NCBI RefSeq assembly: GCF_001424345.1
Contig: NZ_LMPF01000001.1
Location: 203,751 to 267,750 of the forward strand
Length of the DNA stretch: 64,000 nt
DNA from: Burkholderia sp. Leaf177
Lineage (GTDB): Bacteria; Pseudomonadota; Gammaproteobacteria; Burkholderiales; Burkholderiaceae
Direction of reading: 5' to 3'
The translations under genes were made by a program, and so were the position numbers. The notes under the pieces are model-generated. The model searched no databases. It had not been told where the DNA came from and worked only from the letters and a program-made list of their open reading frames with translations. Of the stretch, positions 34,647 to 43,451 are shown in pieces. Positions within the stretch are counted from its first letter, which is position 1, and each line of letters begins with the position of its first letter.

Positions 34647-35594
34647 GTGGAAACGCGGAACATCGAACTTAGATTGTTGCGATATTTTGTGACGGTTGCC
34701 GAGGAAATGCATTTCGGGCGGGCAGCGGGGCGACTCGCGATGACGCAGCCGCCGTTGTCGCAGGCCATCCGGTCGCTCGAGGAGATGCTCGGCGTGGCGC
34801 TGTTCGTGCGGACCAAGCGCTCGGTCGAGCTGACGCCCGTGGGCAAGGATTTGCTGCCTGAGGTGCGCCGGCTGCTGGCAAGCGCTGATTCCTTGAGGCC
34901 GCTTGCCCAGTCGCTTGCGCGAGGCGAGGCGGGGGTTTTATCGCTGGCATTCGTTTCAACCGCCGACTACGGCCTTTTGCCCTTGTTGCTGCGCGATTTC
35001 GGCGCGCGTTATCCCGGCGTGCGGCTGCAACTCGTGGAGGCGACCAGCGACGTGCAAGTGGAAGAACTGGTGGCCGGGCGCATCGATGCCGGTCTGGTCA
35101 TTCCGCCGCTGCCGCCACGTCACGCGGTGGCGTTATCGTATTTGCCGATCGCGCGGGAGCCGCTCGTCATCGCGATGTCGAGCGACGCCGCCGCCGAATT
35201 GGGCCACGGTGCCGACGAATGGTCGGATACGCCGGTCAGCCTCCATCAACTCGTCGATGCCCCGCTCGTGATCTTTCCGCGGCGTCTCGCGCCGGATTTC
35301 TATGACATGATCATGGGTTGCTACGGCGCTGCCGGCCTGACGCCACGCATCGGGCAGGAGGCCATTCAGATGCAGACCATCGTCAGCCTGGTCTCGGCTG
35401 GAATGGGTGTCGCGCTCGTGCCGCAATCGCTGCGTCATCTGCGAAGGACCGGAGTGGTGTATCGTCCGTTGCTCGAATCGGGGCCGGTCGTCGAGACCGG
35501 GCTCGTGTGGCGCGCGGCGGAGGTCAGCCCGGTGCTCGCCGGTTTTATCGATATAGTGCGCGCTCATGCGGCCACCGTGCCCGCGCTGCCGTGA
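34647..35594 (+). CDS. LysR-family transcriptional regulator
   Basis: 315-residue LysR regulator with GTG start at 34647 (GGAAGG upstream). HTH is about residues 8-65 (LRYFVTVAEEMHFGRAAGRL ... LSQAIRSLEEMLGVALF), effector domain about 95-310. The EEMHFGRAAGRLAMTQPPLS pattern is that of the BenM/CatR-like aromatic or amino acid regulators. Divergent from ilvD, which is a likely target; lgt follows after 21 bases and may share its transcript. Confidence 0.88.
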   Translation: METRNIELRLLRYFVTVAEEMHFGRAAGRLAMTQPPLSQAIRSLEEMLGVALFVRTKRSVELTPVGKDLLPEVRRLLASADSLRPLAQSLARGEAGVLSLAFVSTADYGLLPLLLRDFGARYPGVRLQLVEATSDVQVEELVAGRIDAGLVIPPLPPRHAVALSYLPIAREPLVIAMSSDAAAELGHGADEWSDTPVSLHQLVDAPLVIFPRRLAPDFYDMIMGCYGAAGLTPRIGQEAIQMQTIVSLVSAGMGVALVPQSLRHLRRTGVVYRPLLESGPVVETGLVWRAAEVSPVLAGFIDIVRAHAATVPALP

Positions 35595-35615
35595 CCCCTA
35601 CACGTTAATAGAAAC

Positions 35616-36521
35616 ATGCTCATTCACCCGAATTTCGATCCCATTGCCATTCATCTCGGCCCGCTCGCCGTGCGCTGGTATGGCCTGATGTACTTGCTGG
35701 CGTTCATTCAATGCATTGTGATCGGACGGATCAGGTTGCGTCTGCCTTACGTGTCGGCGCAAGGCTGGACCACGAAAGATATCGACGACATCCTGTTCTA
35801 CGGCGTGCTCGGAACAATTCTGGGCGGCCGGCTGGGTTATGTGGTGTTCTACAAGTCGAGTTTTTATCTTGCCCATCCGCTCGATATCTTCAAGGTGTGG
35901 GAGGGCGGCATGTCCTTTCACGGCGGCATGCTAGGCGTTATCACGGCAATGATCCTGTTCGCGTGGCAGCGCAAGCGAACGTGGCTGCAGGTTACCGATT
36001 TTGTAGCGCCAATGGTTCCGCTCGGTCTGGCTGCAGGACGCTTCGGCAACTTCATCAATGGTGAGTTGTGGGGCCGCGTGACGAACCCGAACGCGCCCTG
36101 GGCCATGCTGTTCCAGAACGCTTCTCCTGACGACGCCATCTGGCTGCAAAAGCATCCGGATCTCGACGCGCAATGGCATCTGCGCGAAATTTTCGATCGA
36201 TACCAAATGCTGCCGCGCCATCCTTCGCAGTTGTACGAGATTGCGCTGGAGGGTTTTGCGTTGTTCATCGTGATGTGGCTGATGTCGCGCAAGCAGCGGC
36301 CAGTCGGCGCAATTTCCGCGGTGTTCCTGATCGGGTACGGCATCGCGCGATTCACGGTGGAATTCGCTCGCGAGCCGGACGATTATCTCGGGCTGCTGGC
36401 CGCGAATCTTTCGATGGGACAATGGCTTTCGTTGCCGATGATCATCGTGGGAATCGGCATGCTGGTCTGGTCGTACAAGCGGGGACGCATGGTGCCTTCG
36501 GACCCGGCGAAAATTTCCTGA
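35616..36521 (+). CDS. lgt: Prolipoprotein diacylglyceryl transferase
   Basis: 301-residue inner-membrane enzyme that adds diacylglycerol to the lipobox Cys of prolipoproteins, the first step of lipoprotein maturation. It has about seven membrane helices, the FHGGMLGVI motif (101-109; His102-Gly-Gly) and the signature [14 protein letters not shown] (141-154) with catalytic Arg. Ends in basic residues. Preceded by a LysR gene and followed by a bidirectional terminator. Confidence 0.95.
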   Translation: MLIHPNFDPIAIHLGPLAVRWYGLMYLLAFIQCIVIGRIRLRLPYVSAQGWTTKDIDDILFYGVLGTILGGRLGYVVFYKSSFYLAHPLDIFKVWEGGMSFHGGMLGVITAMILFAWQRKRTWLQVTDFVAPMVPLGLAAGRFGNFINGELWGRVTNPNAPWAMLFQNASPDDAIWLQKHPDLDAQWHLREIFDRYQMLPRHPSQLYEIALEGFALFIVMWLMSRKQRPVGAISAVFLIGYGIARFTVEFAREPDDYLGLLAANLSMGQWLSLPMIIVGIGMLVWSYKRGRMVPSDPAKIS

Positions 36522-36546
36522 GCTACGAATCAGCGTGTGCAAAACG

Positions 36547-36587
36547 AAAAAGCCTCGCTTCGAAGTCAGTTCGAAGCGAGGCTTTTT
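36547..36587. terminator. Bidirectional intrinsic terminator between lgt and SIMPL gene
   Basis: Perfect inverted repeat AAAAAGCCTCGCTTCGAA ... TTCGAAGCGAGGCTTTTT with a 5-base loop; A and T tracts on both sides allow termination in either direction. Confidence 0.95.
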
Positions 36588-36608
36588 CACGCCGAAGAGT
36601 GGCTAAGC

Positions 36609-37337
36609 TTATCGATTCATCTGCACCGATCCCGACACATTCACCGTCACGGTCGACGTACCCGCTTCCAGCGCCATGGGTGCGGCCATTTTCGCGTCCG
36701 CGTTCATGCTTCGGGCGGCCATCATCATGACCGGTCGCGGCGATGACCCGTTGTGCCCGATATTCACTTCGCGAATCGCATACCCGCTATAGCCGAATGC
36801 CTGCGATGAAGCCTGCGCCTGCTGCTTGAACGACGCAATCGCGCGCGTCGAGAGCTTCTGCTCCGCTTCGCGCTGCGCCTCGGGCGACAGCGAGAACGTC
36901 ACGCTGCCCACCTGCATGGAATCGCTCATCTTCCCCGCAAGTTTGGTCGCGGCCGTGAAATCCTTCGATTCCAGCACGACTTCCGTGCGGCCGCGCCACG
37001 CGGAAATGCGGCCATCGCGATCGGTCGACGGATACACCGTGAACGCGCCGCTGTGCGCCGTCACGTTATCGACACCTTTCGCCATGCGCAGCGCGGCATC
37101 GGCACGCTGATTCAGCACGCTCGTAAGCGATGCCGCGTCCTTCGCTTCCTGCTCGTAGAAGAGCGTGATGTCGACGACATCCTGAGGCACTTCTTCGCTC
37201 GCTTGCGCGGCCAACGACAGCACGCCGGACGGCTGCGCCTGCATGACCGTGCTTTGCGCCGATGCGTTTTGCGCCATGACAGCGCCTGCAAGCAGGGCGA
37301 TAGCCGCGAGTGTCGAAGTGGTATTTTTCTTTGTCAT
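36609..37337 (-). CDS. SIMPL-domain (DUF541) periplasmic protein
   Basis: 242-residue exported protein. Signal peptide about 1-27 (ending QNASAQ), then a SIMPL/DUF541 domain: GVLSLAAQASEEVPQDVVDITL at the start and two repeated alpha/beta units, with VTVNVSGSVQM closing the domain. Family members such as E. coli YggE are linked to oxidative-stress protection; the biochemical activity is unknown. GGAG is seven bases before the ATG. Converges on lgt. Confidence 0.88.
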   Translation of the reverse strand: MTKKNTTSTLAAIALLAGAVMAQNASAQSTVMQAQPSGVLSLAAQASEEVPQDVVDITLFYEQEAKDAASLTSVLNQRADAALRMAKGVDNVTAHSGAFTVYPSTDRDGRISAWRGRTEVVLESKDFTAATKLAGKMSDSMQVGSVTFSLSPEAQREAEQKLSTRAIASFKQQAQASSQAFGYSGYAIREVNIGHNGSSPRPVMMMAARSMNADAKMAAPMALEAGTSTVTVNVSGSVQMNR

Positions 37338-37421
37338 CGTTTAACTCCGTAAGCATGAATGCACGTCATTGTGACCGATGCTTAGGCGACGCTCGCACTC
37401 ACGAAGTTCCCTACAATCGAG

Positions 37422-37880
37422 TTACAAAAGATGTTCGGTGATAAAGCGCCATTGCGCTTCGGTAACAGGCGTGATTGATAAACGATTACCCCGCGCAAGG
37501 ACCTGCATATCCGCAAGCTCCGCGTGATCGCGCAACGTGGCGAGCGGGATGAGCGGCGTCTTCTTGACGAAGTGGACATCGACGAGAAGCCAGCGCGGAT
37601 TGTCCTGCGATGACTTTGGATCGTAGTAAGGACTCGATGAATCGAATTGCGTGGGATCGGGATACGCGGCGGATGAAACCTTCGCAATCCCCGCTATGCC
37701 CGGTTGCGGGCAACTCGAGTGATAGAACAGCACGCCGTCGCCGAGTTGCATGCCGTCACGCATGAAGTTGCGCGCCTGGTAATTGCGCACGCCAGTCCAC
37801 GGTAAGGTTTTTTTCGGAGCGCGGGCGAGATGGTCGATGCTCGCTTCGTCCGGTTCCGACTTCATCAGCCAGTAGCGCAT
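37422..37880 (-). CDS. EVE-domain protein (YTH-like fold)
   Basis: 152-residue single EVE/PUA-like domain protein: MRYWLMKSEPDEASIDHLAR at the start, WTGVRNYQARNFMRDGMQLGDGVLFYHSS in the centre and VDVHFVKKTPLIPL later. EVE domains resemble YTH readers and bind modified bases in nucleic acids in the cases studied. ATG 37880 chosen over an upstream TTG because it gives the conserved start. Lies downstream of zapB-zapA-6S on the same strand behind a hairpin. Confidence 0.92.
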   Translation of the reverse strand: MRYWLMKSEPDEASIDHLARAPKKTLPWTGVRNYQARNFMRDGMQLGDGVLFYHSSCPQPGIAGIAKVSSAAYPDPTQFDSSSPYYDPKSSQDNPRWLLVDVHFVKKTPLIPLATLRDHAELADMQVLARGNRLSITPVTEAQWRFITEHLL

Positions 37881-37935
37881 GAACGTCGTCCGCAAGAAAA
37901 GTGCGCTGCTTCAAACTTCGCAAAGTGCGCACGAT

Positions 37936-37973
37936 ACAAAAGAAAACGGCATCGGAAAAAATCCGACGCCGTT
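37936..37973 (-). terminator. Intrinsic terminator between 6S RNA and EVE gene
   Basis: AACGGCATCGGA / TCCGACGCCGTT stem (one mismatch) with an A5 loop; the minus strand continues with a T-rich stretch. Separates the 6S RNA from the EVE gene. Confidence 0.7.
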
Positions 37974-38021
37974 AGCTTGATCAGCCTGTTGCTTGCAGCT
38001 TCACGTTAAAAAAACGCATGC

Positions 38022-38208
38022 TACAGAATGAGGTCCCCGCCCAAGCCGCTAGGCCGGCATCCTGAACCTGGGTTCAAGATTGGTCGCAGTAAGCAGCACC
38101 TTGGGCTCATCAGACAGAGTGACGCGCTCGCCAGTGCTACAAGATCCCACAACCGTGCACAATGGCATTGGTTCAAGGAATATATGACCTTGGCAAACCA
38201 GGCAGGGA
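38022..38208 (-). ncRNA. ssrS: 6S RNA
   Basis: About 187 bases on the minus strand, in the classical place just downstream of zapA. 6S RNA binds sigma-70 RNA polymerase and mimics an open promoter. The closing stem pairs CCCTGCC (38201-38207) with GGCGGGG (38035-38041). The 3' side of the central bubble contains the small hairpin CTTGAACC-CAGGTTCAGG (38061-38078), and CTGCGAC (38083-38089) matches the conserved segment of enteric 6S. A -10-like TACAGT lies at 38215-38220. A T7 run at 38008-38014 may define the 3' end before processing. Ends are approximate. Confidence 0.85.
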
Positions 38209-38360
38209 GCAATCACTGTACACCAATCGCCCCGCCGATGCAGCATTGATACGTGAAAACTTTGTGTCTCTCTCTGCTTGATCGCGCAATGCAATAACGT
38301 TCTTGACTTTGCGCGCGCGTGCTTGACAAAGCGCGCCGTTAGCAAACATCTGCGCTCGAT

Positions 38361-38675
38361 TTACTGCGCTTCGTATTGTGAAATCACGACGCCAAGTTGC
38401 TCGTTCATTTGATGCATGGTGCGACGAATTTCTTCGGCCGGGAACGCTTCGCCGTGGCGTACGCTGCTTTGCAACTTGAGTAATTCCGACGCAAGCGACA
38501 ACGCAGCCATTACCGCAATCCGATCTGTACCGCGCACGCTGCTTGCATTGCGCACCTTCGACATTTCAGCGTCCACGCGCGCAACCGCTTCACGCAACGC
38601 AGCTTCGGTTTCCGGCGAACAAGCGAGCCGGTAGGGCGCGCCGAGAATGGATACCTCGATCTGCTTGGTCGTCAT
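38361..38675 (-). CDS. zapA: Cell division protein ZapA
   Basis: 104-residue FtsZ-ring stabiliser. The N-terminal beta segment TKQIEVSILGAPYRLACSPE and the helix with LREAVARVDAEMSKVR are typical, and the C-terminal coiled coil completes the fold. The gene is translationally coupled to the zapB-like gene (ATGA overlap at 38672-38675) and followed by 6S RNA, as in many proteobacteria. Confidence 0.92.
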   Translation of the reverse strand: MTTKQIEVSILGAPYRLACSPETEAALREAVARVDAEMSKVRNASSVRGTDRIAVMAALSLASELLKLQSSVRHGEAFPAEEIRRTMHQMNEQLGVVISQYEAQ

Positions 38676-39055
38676 GCCTTTTCTCCATGATGGTGTGATT
38701 CCTCATGCAACGCGCCGCTCGCCGCTTCGGCGGTGTCCGGTTCGCTGCTGGCATCGGGAGGCAAAAGGGCAAGCTGGTTATCCGGCTCGGGTGCGTTTTT
38801 CGCGCGCGGCAATTTTTCGAGAATTGCGTTGAGGCGAACTTGTGCGTCATCGATTTTCGCCGATAACGAATCGCGCTCCGCCGCCAGGGCGTCGCGCTCT
38901 TCGCGCATGTTCGCGAGCTCTTCCTGCGCAAGTGCAAACTCCGCGCGCAACTGGTCGAGTTGCTGGGCGAGTGCATCGTGCGCTTGATGATGGCGTTCGC
39001 TGATTTTAATCAGCCGGCCGATATTTTGTGACAGTGATTCGAGTTCGTTGAGCAT
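38672..39055 (-). CDS. ZapB-like coiled-coil protein
   Basis: 127-residue protein, almost all coiled coil from residue 1 to about 85 (heptad-rich NIGRLIKISERHHQAHDALA and ELANMREERDALAAERDSLS), with a disordered acidic tail ending HHHGEKA. Position directly before zapA and the coiled-coil length fit a ZapB/TIGR02449-type division protein. GAGGA lies eight bases before ATG 39055. The identification rests on context and composition. Confidence 0.75.
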   Translation of the reverse strand: MLNELESLSQNIGRLIKISERHHQAHDALAQQLDQLRAEFALAQEELANMREERDALAAERDSLSAKIDDAQVRLNAILEKLPRAKNAPEPDNQLALLPPDASSEPDTAEAASGALHEESHHHGEKA

Positions 39056-39393
39056 GTGCTGCGTCCTCTTAAGACCTCGCATTTTAGCGCGCTTCGCTGG
39101 CGCTTCAGAAATTTGGTTCGTTTCCAGACGTAACAGCAGTTTGATGTCAATGCATCGGCGCAAGCCTTTATTCGTAAGGGGAAATGATTTTTCGAGTCGT
39201 CTTTCAACGTCTTTTGACGCTTGTAAAACGGCTCGCAGGACGGCTTTTTAAAGCGCTCGGAAACGCCTTCCGAAGCGTCGCTTCAACTGCATTCAGATTC
39301 TTCTGCATGCACGGAAACGCCGATGAATCGAACGCTCAATCAAATGCAGAAACGCTAATCCAGGTAATCCGTGCGACGCAGGGTCCCGCTTTC
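39056..39393. other. Non-coding gap between zapB-like gene and cobalamin riboswitch
   Basis: About 340 bases holding the divergent promoter regions. Short ORFs here have no ribosome site or protein-like composition. I see AT-rich patches near 39175-39260 but no clear repeat or structured element. Confidence 0.6.
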
Positions 39394-39422
39394 TTGACGC
39401 GTACCTGTGGCGCTCTTAAACT
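39394..39422 (+). promoter_or_regulatory. Promoter of the btuB operon riboswitch
   Basis: TTGACG (39394-39399) and TAAACT (39417-39422) with a 17-base spacer, immediately upstream of the first riboswitch stem; predicted start is near 39429. Confidence 0.6.
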
Positions 39423-39423
39423 C

Positions 39424-39712
39424 GCGGCACCTTGGTGCTCGCGCATGCTCGATCCAGCGTGCGCAGTTAAACGGGAAGCAGGAAGCAACGTCCGCCCGGA
39501 CTGCGCCAACCTGCGCTGCCCCCGCAACGGTAAGCGACCGCAACGCAAGTTGCAAGCCGGTTCCACGCGTGATGTCCGCTCGCTTCACAGCCGTTTCATG
39601 GCATTTCATCACCTGAAATGACACGAAATAGCGCGGATGAAACGCTCATGCCACTGCGTTCAATACGCGGGAAGGCGGACCGACGCGTCGCCAGCCCGGA
39701 TACCGGCCTCGG
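39424..39712 (+). promoter_or_regulatory. Cobalamin (AdoCbl) riboswitch
   Basis: Long structured leader with the conserved cobalamin-riboswitch elements in order: P2 hairpin GGCACCTTGGTGCT, the AAACGGGAAGC segment, CTGCCCCCGCAACGGTAA core (39516-39533 region), a second GGGAAGG segment at about 39669-39675 and the B12 box GCCAGCCCGGATACCGGCC at about 39690-39708. It controls the btuB-btuC-btuD-cobT-cobS-cobC operon, lowering expression when cobalamin is plentiful, probably by occluding the btuB ribosome site through the GC-rich hairpin at about 39714-39740. Confidence 0.9.
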
Positions 39713-39772
39713 GGAGAGCACGGCCTTACGGCTGCGCTCGTCACGCATGGACCTGCGGGGAGCGGGTCACGC

Positions 39773-41665
39773 ATGCCTCTACCGGATCATCCTGCAACCA
39801 TGGCTTCACCCGTTACCCGCGCAGTCCTGCTGTTTTTCGGCAGTTTACCCGTTGTCGCAAATGCTCAGTCCTCGACCGCTTCATCAGGCGTGGCAAGCGA
39901 CCCTGTCACGCTCGCGCCCGTCGTGGTGACGGCCACTCGCGCGCCGCAAACACTCGCGGATTCTATCGCGCAGACTACGCTCTTCGATCAGCAGGATATC
40001 GCCGATTCAAACGCCACCGACGTCGCCGGCCTGCTCACGCTCGCCCCCGGTGCGCAGATCACGCGCAACGGCGGCCCGGGTTCTAGCGCGAGCGTGTTCT
40101 TGCGCGGCGCGTCATCGGCGCAATCGCTCGTGTTGATCGACGGCGTGCGCGTCGAATCGGCCGGGCTCGGTGCGGCGCAACTCTCGCAACTGATGCTCGA
40201 TCAGATCGATCGCGTGGAAGTGGTGAACGGCAATGTGTCGGCGCTGTATGGGTCGAATGCGGTTGGTGGCGTCGTGCAGATCTTCACGAAAGATGGCGGC
40301 AATCATCCGCCGCGCTTTAACTTCGAAACCGAACTGGGCAGCTATCACACGCAGCGCCAGCAGGTCGGCGCGAACGGCGCGCTCGATCAAGACGGCCGCA
40401 CCACATTCAACGTGACGCTTTCGCGCGAAAAGACAGACGGCTTTTCGTCGATAGACCCAGCGACCTCGCCGAATGTGAATCCGAACGCGAACGGGTATTT
40501 GAACGAAAGCGTGTCGGCGACATTGCGTCATCAGTTCAGCGATAAATGGGACGCCGGCGTGCGCTTTCTGCAATCGAACGGCATCAACAGTTTCGATGAC
40601 GCGTACGGCCATCCCACCGACGACAACGAATCGCACAACCGCGTGCGTTCCACTTCGGTCTTTGCAAACGGCAAGATCACCGACAACTGGACCACGCATT
40701 TCACCGTGGCGCAGGGCCAGGATCGCGCGGACACGCAGTTGAACGGCGTCTACAACAGCAAGTTCAATTCGGAAAATCGTCAGTACACGTGGCAGAACGA
40801 CATTGCGCTGACGCCGGATCACAAGTTCGTATTCGGCTACGAACATCTCGATCAGACGCTTGACTCGGATCAGGTCGCAGCGCCCGATCGTCATGTGAAT
40901 TCGGGCTTTGCGGGTTACGTCGGCAATATCGGGGCGAATCAGTTCCAGGCGAACGTGCGCCGCGACCAGTATTCGGACTTCGGCGGCGCCAATAGTTATT
41001 ACCTCGGCTACGGCTACCGTTTCGACGCGCACTGGAAAGCCACGCTCAGCTATTCCGATGCGTTCCGCGCGCCGACTTTCGACGATCTGTACTATCCCTT
41101 CAGCGGCAATCCGTCGATACAACCCGAGCGCAGCCACTCGGTCGAAGCCGCGTTGCAGTATGCATCGAGCACGGCCGGCATCTTGCGGCTGACCGTGTTC
41201 CAGACGCGTTACACGAACCTGATCGATTACGTATCGGATGGCGGCGGGTTTTTCATCGCGCAGAATGTGGGGCGCGCGAAGGTGCAGGGGCTCGAGGGAT
41301 CGTGGCAGGGACACGTGGGACGCACGGATGTGCGCGCGTCGTTCACGCTGCAAAATCCCGTCGATGAAACCAGTCAGCAAGACCTCACGCGCCGCGCCCG
41401 GCGTTTTGCGACGCTCGCCGTGAACCGGTCGATAGGCGGCTGGCGCGTCGGCGGCGAATGGCTCACGAGCGGCGCGCGCGAAGATTTTGATTCGACGCTC
41501 GGCGGTTATGGTTTGGTGAATCTGTCGGCACGATATGACATCACGAAGTCGTGGTACGTCGGCGCGCGTCTCGACAACGTCTTCAACAAGGACTATCAGC
41601 TTGCGTATTCGTACAACACGCCGCGTCGCGGCGCCTACATCACGCTCGGCTGGCAGCAGCGGTGA
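39773..41665 (+). CDS. btuB: TonB-dependent cobalamin receptor BtuB
   Basis: Outer-membrane receptor, 630 residues. Signal peptide about 10-31 (PVTRAVLLFFGSLPVVANAQ), TonB box near 44-56 (DPVTLAPVVVTAT), plug domain to about 175 (SVFLRGASSAQSLVLIDGVRV), then a 22-strand barrel ending with aromatic-rich ITLGWQQR. Position directly behind a cobalamin riboswitch and before btuCD makes cobalamin the likely ligand. GGGGAG lies ten bases before ATG 39773; ATG 39800 is an alternative start. Stop overlaps the btuC-type start. Confidence 0.93.
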   Translation: MPLPDHPATMASPVTRAVLLFFGSLPVVANAQSSTASSGVASDPVTLAPVVVTATRAPQTLADSIAQTTLFDQQDIADSNATDVAGLLTLAPGAQITRNGGPGSSASVFLRGASSAQSLVLIDGVRVESAGLGAAQLSQLMLDQIDRVEVVNGNVSALYGSNAVGGVVQIFTKDGGNHPPRFNFETELGSYHTQRQQVGANGALDQDGRTTFNVTLSREKTDGFSSIDPATSPNVNPNANGYLNESVSATLRHQFSDKWDAGVRFLQSNGINSFDDAYGHPTDDNESHNRVRSTSVFANGKITDNWTTHFTVAQGQDRADTQLNGVYNSKFNSENRQYTWQNDIALTPDHKFVFGYEHLDQTLDSDQVAAPDRHVNSGFAGYVGNIGANQFQANVRRDQYSDFGGANSYYLGYGYRFDAHWKATLSYSDAFRAPTFDDLYYPFSGNPSIQPERSHSVEAALQYASSTAGILRLTVFQTRYTNLIDYVSDGGGFFIAQNVGRAKVQGLEGSWQGHVGRTDVRASFTLQNPVDETSQQDLTRRARRFATLAVNRSIGGWRVGGEWLTSGAREDFDSTLGGYGLVNLSARYDITKSWYVGARLDNVFNKDYQLAYSYNTPRRGAYITLGWQQR

Positions 41666-42669
41666 GCGTTAGACGCATGGACGCCCGGCGCGCCGTGATC
41701 GTCTGGAGTGCGCTCGCGTTTGCCGCGCTTGCAGTGTTCGTCGCGTCGCTGGCAATGGGAAGCGTGCCCATGTCGCCTGTGCGCGTGCTGCATGCGCTTG
41801 TATCGCCGGGTAACGACGTGCTCGATGAAATCGTGCGCACGCTGCGCTTGCCGCGCGCGCTCGGCGGGTTTGCATCGGGCGCGTTGCTTGCAATGGCCGG
41901 CGCGTTGCTGCAAGTCTTGTTGCGCAATCCGCTGGCTGAACCTTACGTGCTGGGTGTATCGGGCGGCGCTGCAGCGTTCGCGCTCGCCGCCATGCTGTTT
42001 TCGATGTCCTGGTGGAGCGTCGATCTTGCCGCGTTCGCTGGCGCGTTTTTATCGATACTGCTTGTCTTGGGTCTCGCCCGGCGCGAGTTGTGGCGCGGCG
42101 AACCGCAGGATGCATCGCCGAGATTGTTGCTGACGGGCGCGGTGATCGCGGCGGGATGGGGCGCGTTGATCACGCTGATGCTGGCAGTGGCGCCGGAGAA
42201 TCGCTTGCGCGGCATGGTGTTCTGGCTGACCGGCGACCTGAACGGCGTGGCGATGCCGTGGCCCGCGTTGATCGCGTTGCTGGTCGCGCTGATCGCTATC
42301 GTGCCGGCCGCGCCGCAACTCAACGTGCTGCTGCGTGGCGATATGGCCGCCGAAGCGCTCGGCGTGCGTGTCGTGCGCTTGCGTTTGCGCGTGTATCTGG
42401 TGGCGTCGCTGGCGGCCGCTGCGGCCGTTACGACTGCCGGGACGATTGGCTTTGTCGGGCTGGTCGTGCCACATGTGTTGCGGCTCGCGTTCGGCAACGA
42501 CCAGCGCATGTTGCTGCCGGCATCGGCGTTGGCCGGAGGACTTGCAGTGATGGGCGCCGACCTGATCGCGCGCACCGTGATCGCGCCCGCGCAATTGCCG
42601 GTCGGCGTGATCACTGCGTTGATCGGCGTGCCCGTGTTCTTGTGGATGCTGCTGAGGCGCACGCGATGA
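41662..42669 (+). CDS. btuC: FecCD-family cobalamin ABC permease BtuC
   Basis: 335-residue inner-membrane permease with about ten helices. Family segments are LRLPRALGGFASGALLAMAG, NPLAEPYVLGVSGGAA, GTIGFVGLVVPHVLRLAFG and PVGVITALIGVPVFLWMLLR. GTG 41662 overlaps the btuB stop (GTGA), which favours it as start; ATG 41677 would shorten the protein by five residues. Its stop overlaps the btuD start (ATGA). Siderophore permeases share the fold, but the riboswitch and cob genes point to cobalamin/cobinamide. Confidence 0.92.
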   Translation: MSVRRMDARRAVIVWSALAFAALAVFVASLAMGSVPMSPVRVLHALVSPGNDVLDEIVRTLRLPRALGGFASGALLAMAGALLQVLLRNPLAEPYVLGVSGGAAAFALAAMLFSMSWWSVDLAAFAGAFLSILLVLGLARRELWRGEPQDASPRLLLTGAVIAAGWGALITLMLAVAPENRLRGMVFWLTGDLNGVAMPWPALIALLVALIAIVPAAPQLNVLLRGDMAAEALGVRVVRLRLRVYLVASLAAAAAVTTAGTIGFVGLVVPHVLRLAFGNDQRMLLPASALAGGLAVMGADLIARTVIAPAQLPVGVITALIGVPVFLWMLLRRTR

Positions 42670-43451
42670 ACAGCCTTCACGTCAATCGACTCACATTGCG
42701 CGCGGCTGATCGTGTGTTGATCGCCGATCTCACGCAGACGTTCGCGCCTGGCGAGATGTGGTGCATCGCGGGACCGAACGGCGCGGGCAAGACGACGTTG
42801 ATATCCGCGCTGGCGGGGTTGTCGAAGGACGCATCAGACGCGATTTCCCTGGATGGCCGATCGCTTGACGATTGGCGTTCGAACGACCTTGCGCGCCGCC
42901 GTGCATTGATGCCGCAAGCCGCGCACGATGCATTCAGCGCGACCGTTCTCGACACCGTCATGCTCAACCGTTTCCCGCATCTGACCGGCTGGGGTTGGGA
43001 AAGCGATGCAGACCGCGCCGCCGCGCACGCTGCCTTGGAAGCGCTCGGCCTCGCTTCGTTTGCATCGCGTGACGTCCAGTCGCTCTCCGGCGGCGAACGT
43101 CAGCGTGTCTCGCTCGCCGCAACTTTATGTCAGGACGCGCCGCTTTTGCTGCTCGATGAACCGCTTTCGCATCTCGACTTGCATCATCAGATCGACTGCC
43201 TGGAAGTCTTGAGCGAATGGATCGAAGCTAACAACCGCAGCGTGATTTTCTCGTGTCACGATCTGAATCTCGCCCGGCGTTTTGCCACGCACGCTCTTTT
43301 GCTCGACGGCGCCGGCGGCACGTCTGCCGGACGCGTGCGCGACGTCCTCACACCCGAGCGCGCGAGCGTTGCGTTCGGCTATCCGCTAACCTTGATTGAG
43401 CAGGACGGACATGAAGCGCTCGTGCCCGTGATGCGTTCTATTCCACGATGA
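42666..43451 (+). CDS. btuD: Cobalamin ABC transporter ATP-binding protein BtuD
   Basis: 261-residue ATPase: Walker A GPNGAGKTT (36-44), signature LSGGERQRVSLA, Walker B LLLLDEPLSHLD, H-loop in SCHDLNLARR. Short N- and C-termini as in BtuD/FhuC types. Start overlaps btuC (ATGA) and stop overlaps cobT (ATGA), so the operon is tightly coupled. The cognate binding protein BtuF is encoded in the convergent operon at 45838. Confidence 0.93.
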   Translation: MNSLHVNRLTLRAADRVLIADLTQTFAPGEMWCIAGPNGAGKTTLISALAGLSKDASDAISLDGRSLDDWRSNDLARRRALMPQAAHDAFSATVLDTVMLNRFPHLTGWGWESDADRAAAHAALEALGLASFASRDVQSLSGGERQRVSLAATLCQDAPLLLLDEPLSHLDLHHQIDCLEVLSEWIEANNRSVIFSCHDLNLARRFATHALLLDGAGGTSAGRVRDVLTPERASVAFGYPLTLIEQDGHEALVPVMRSIPR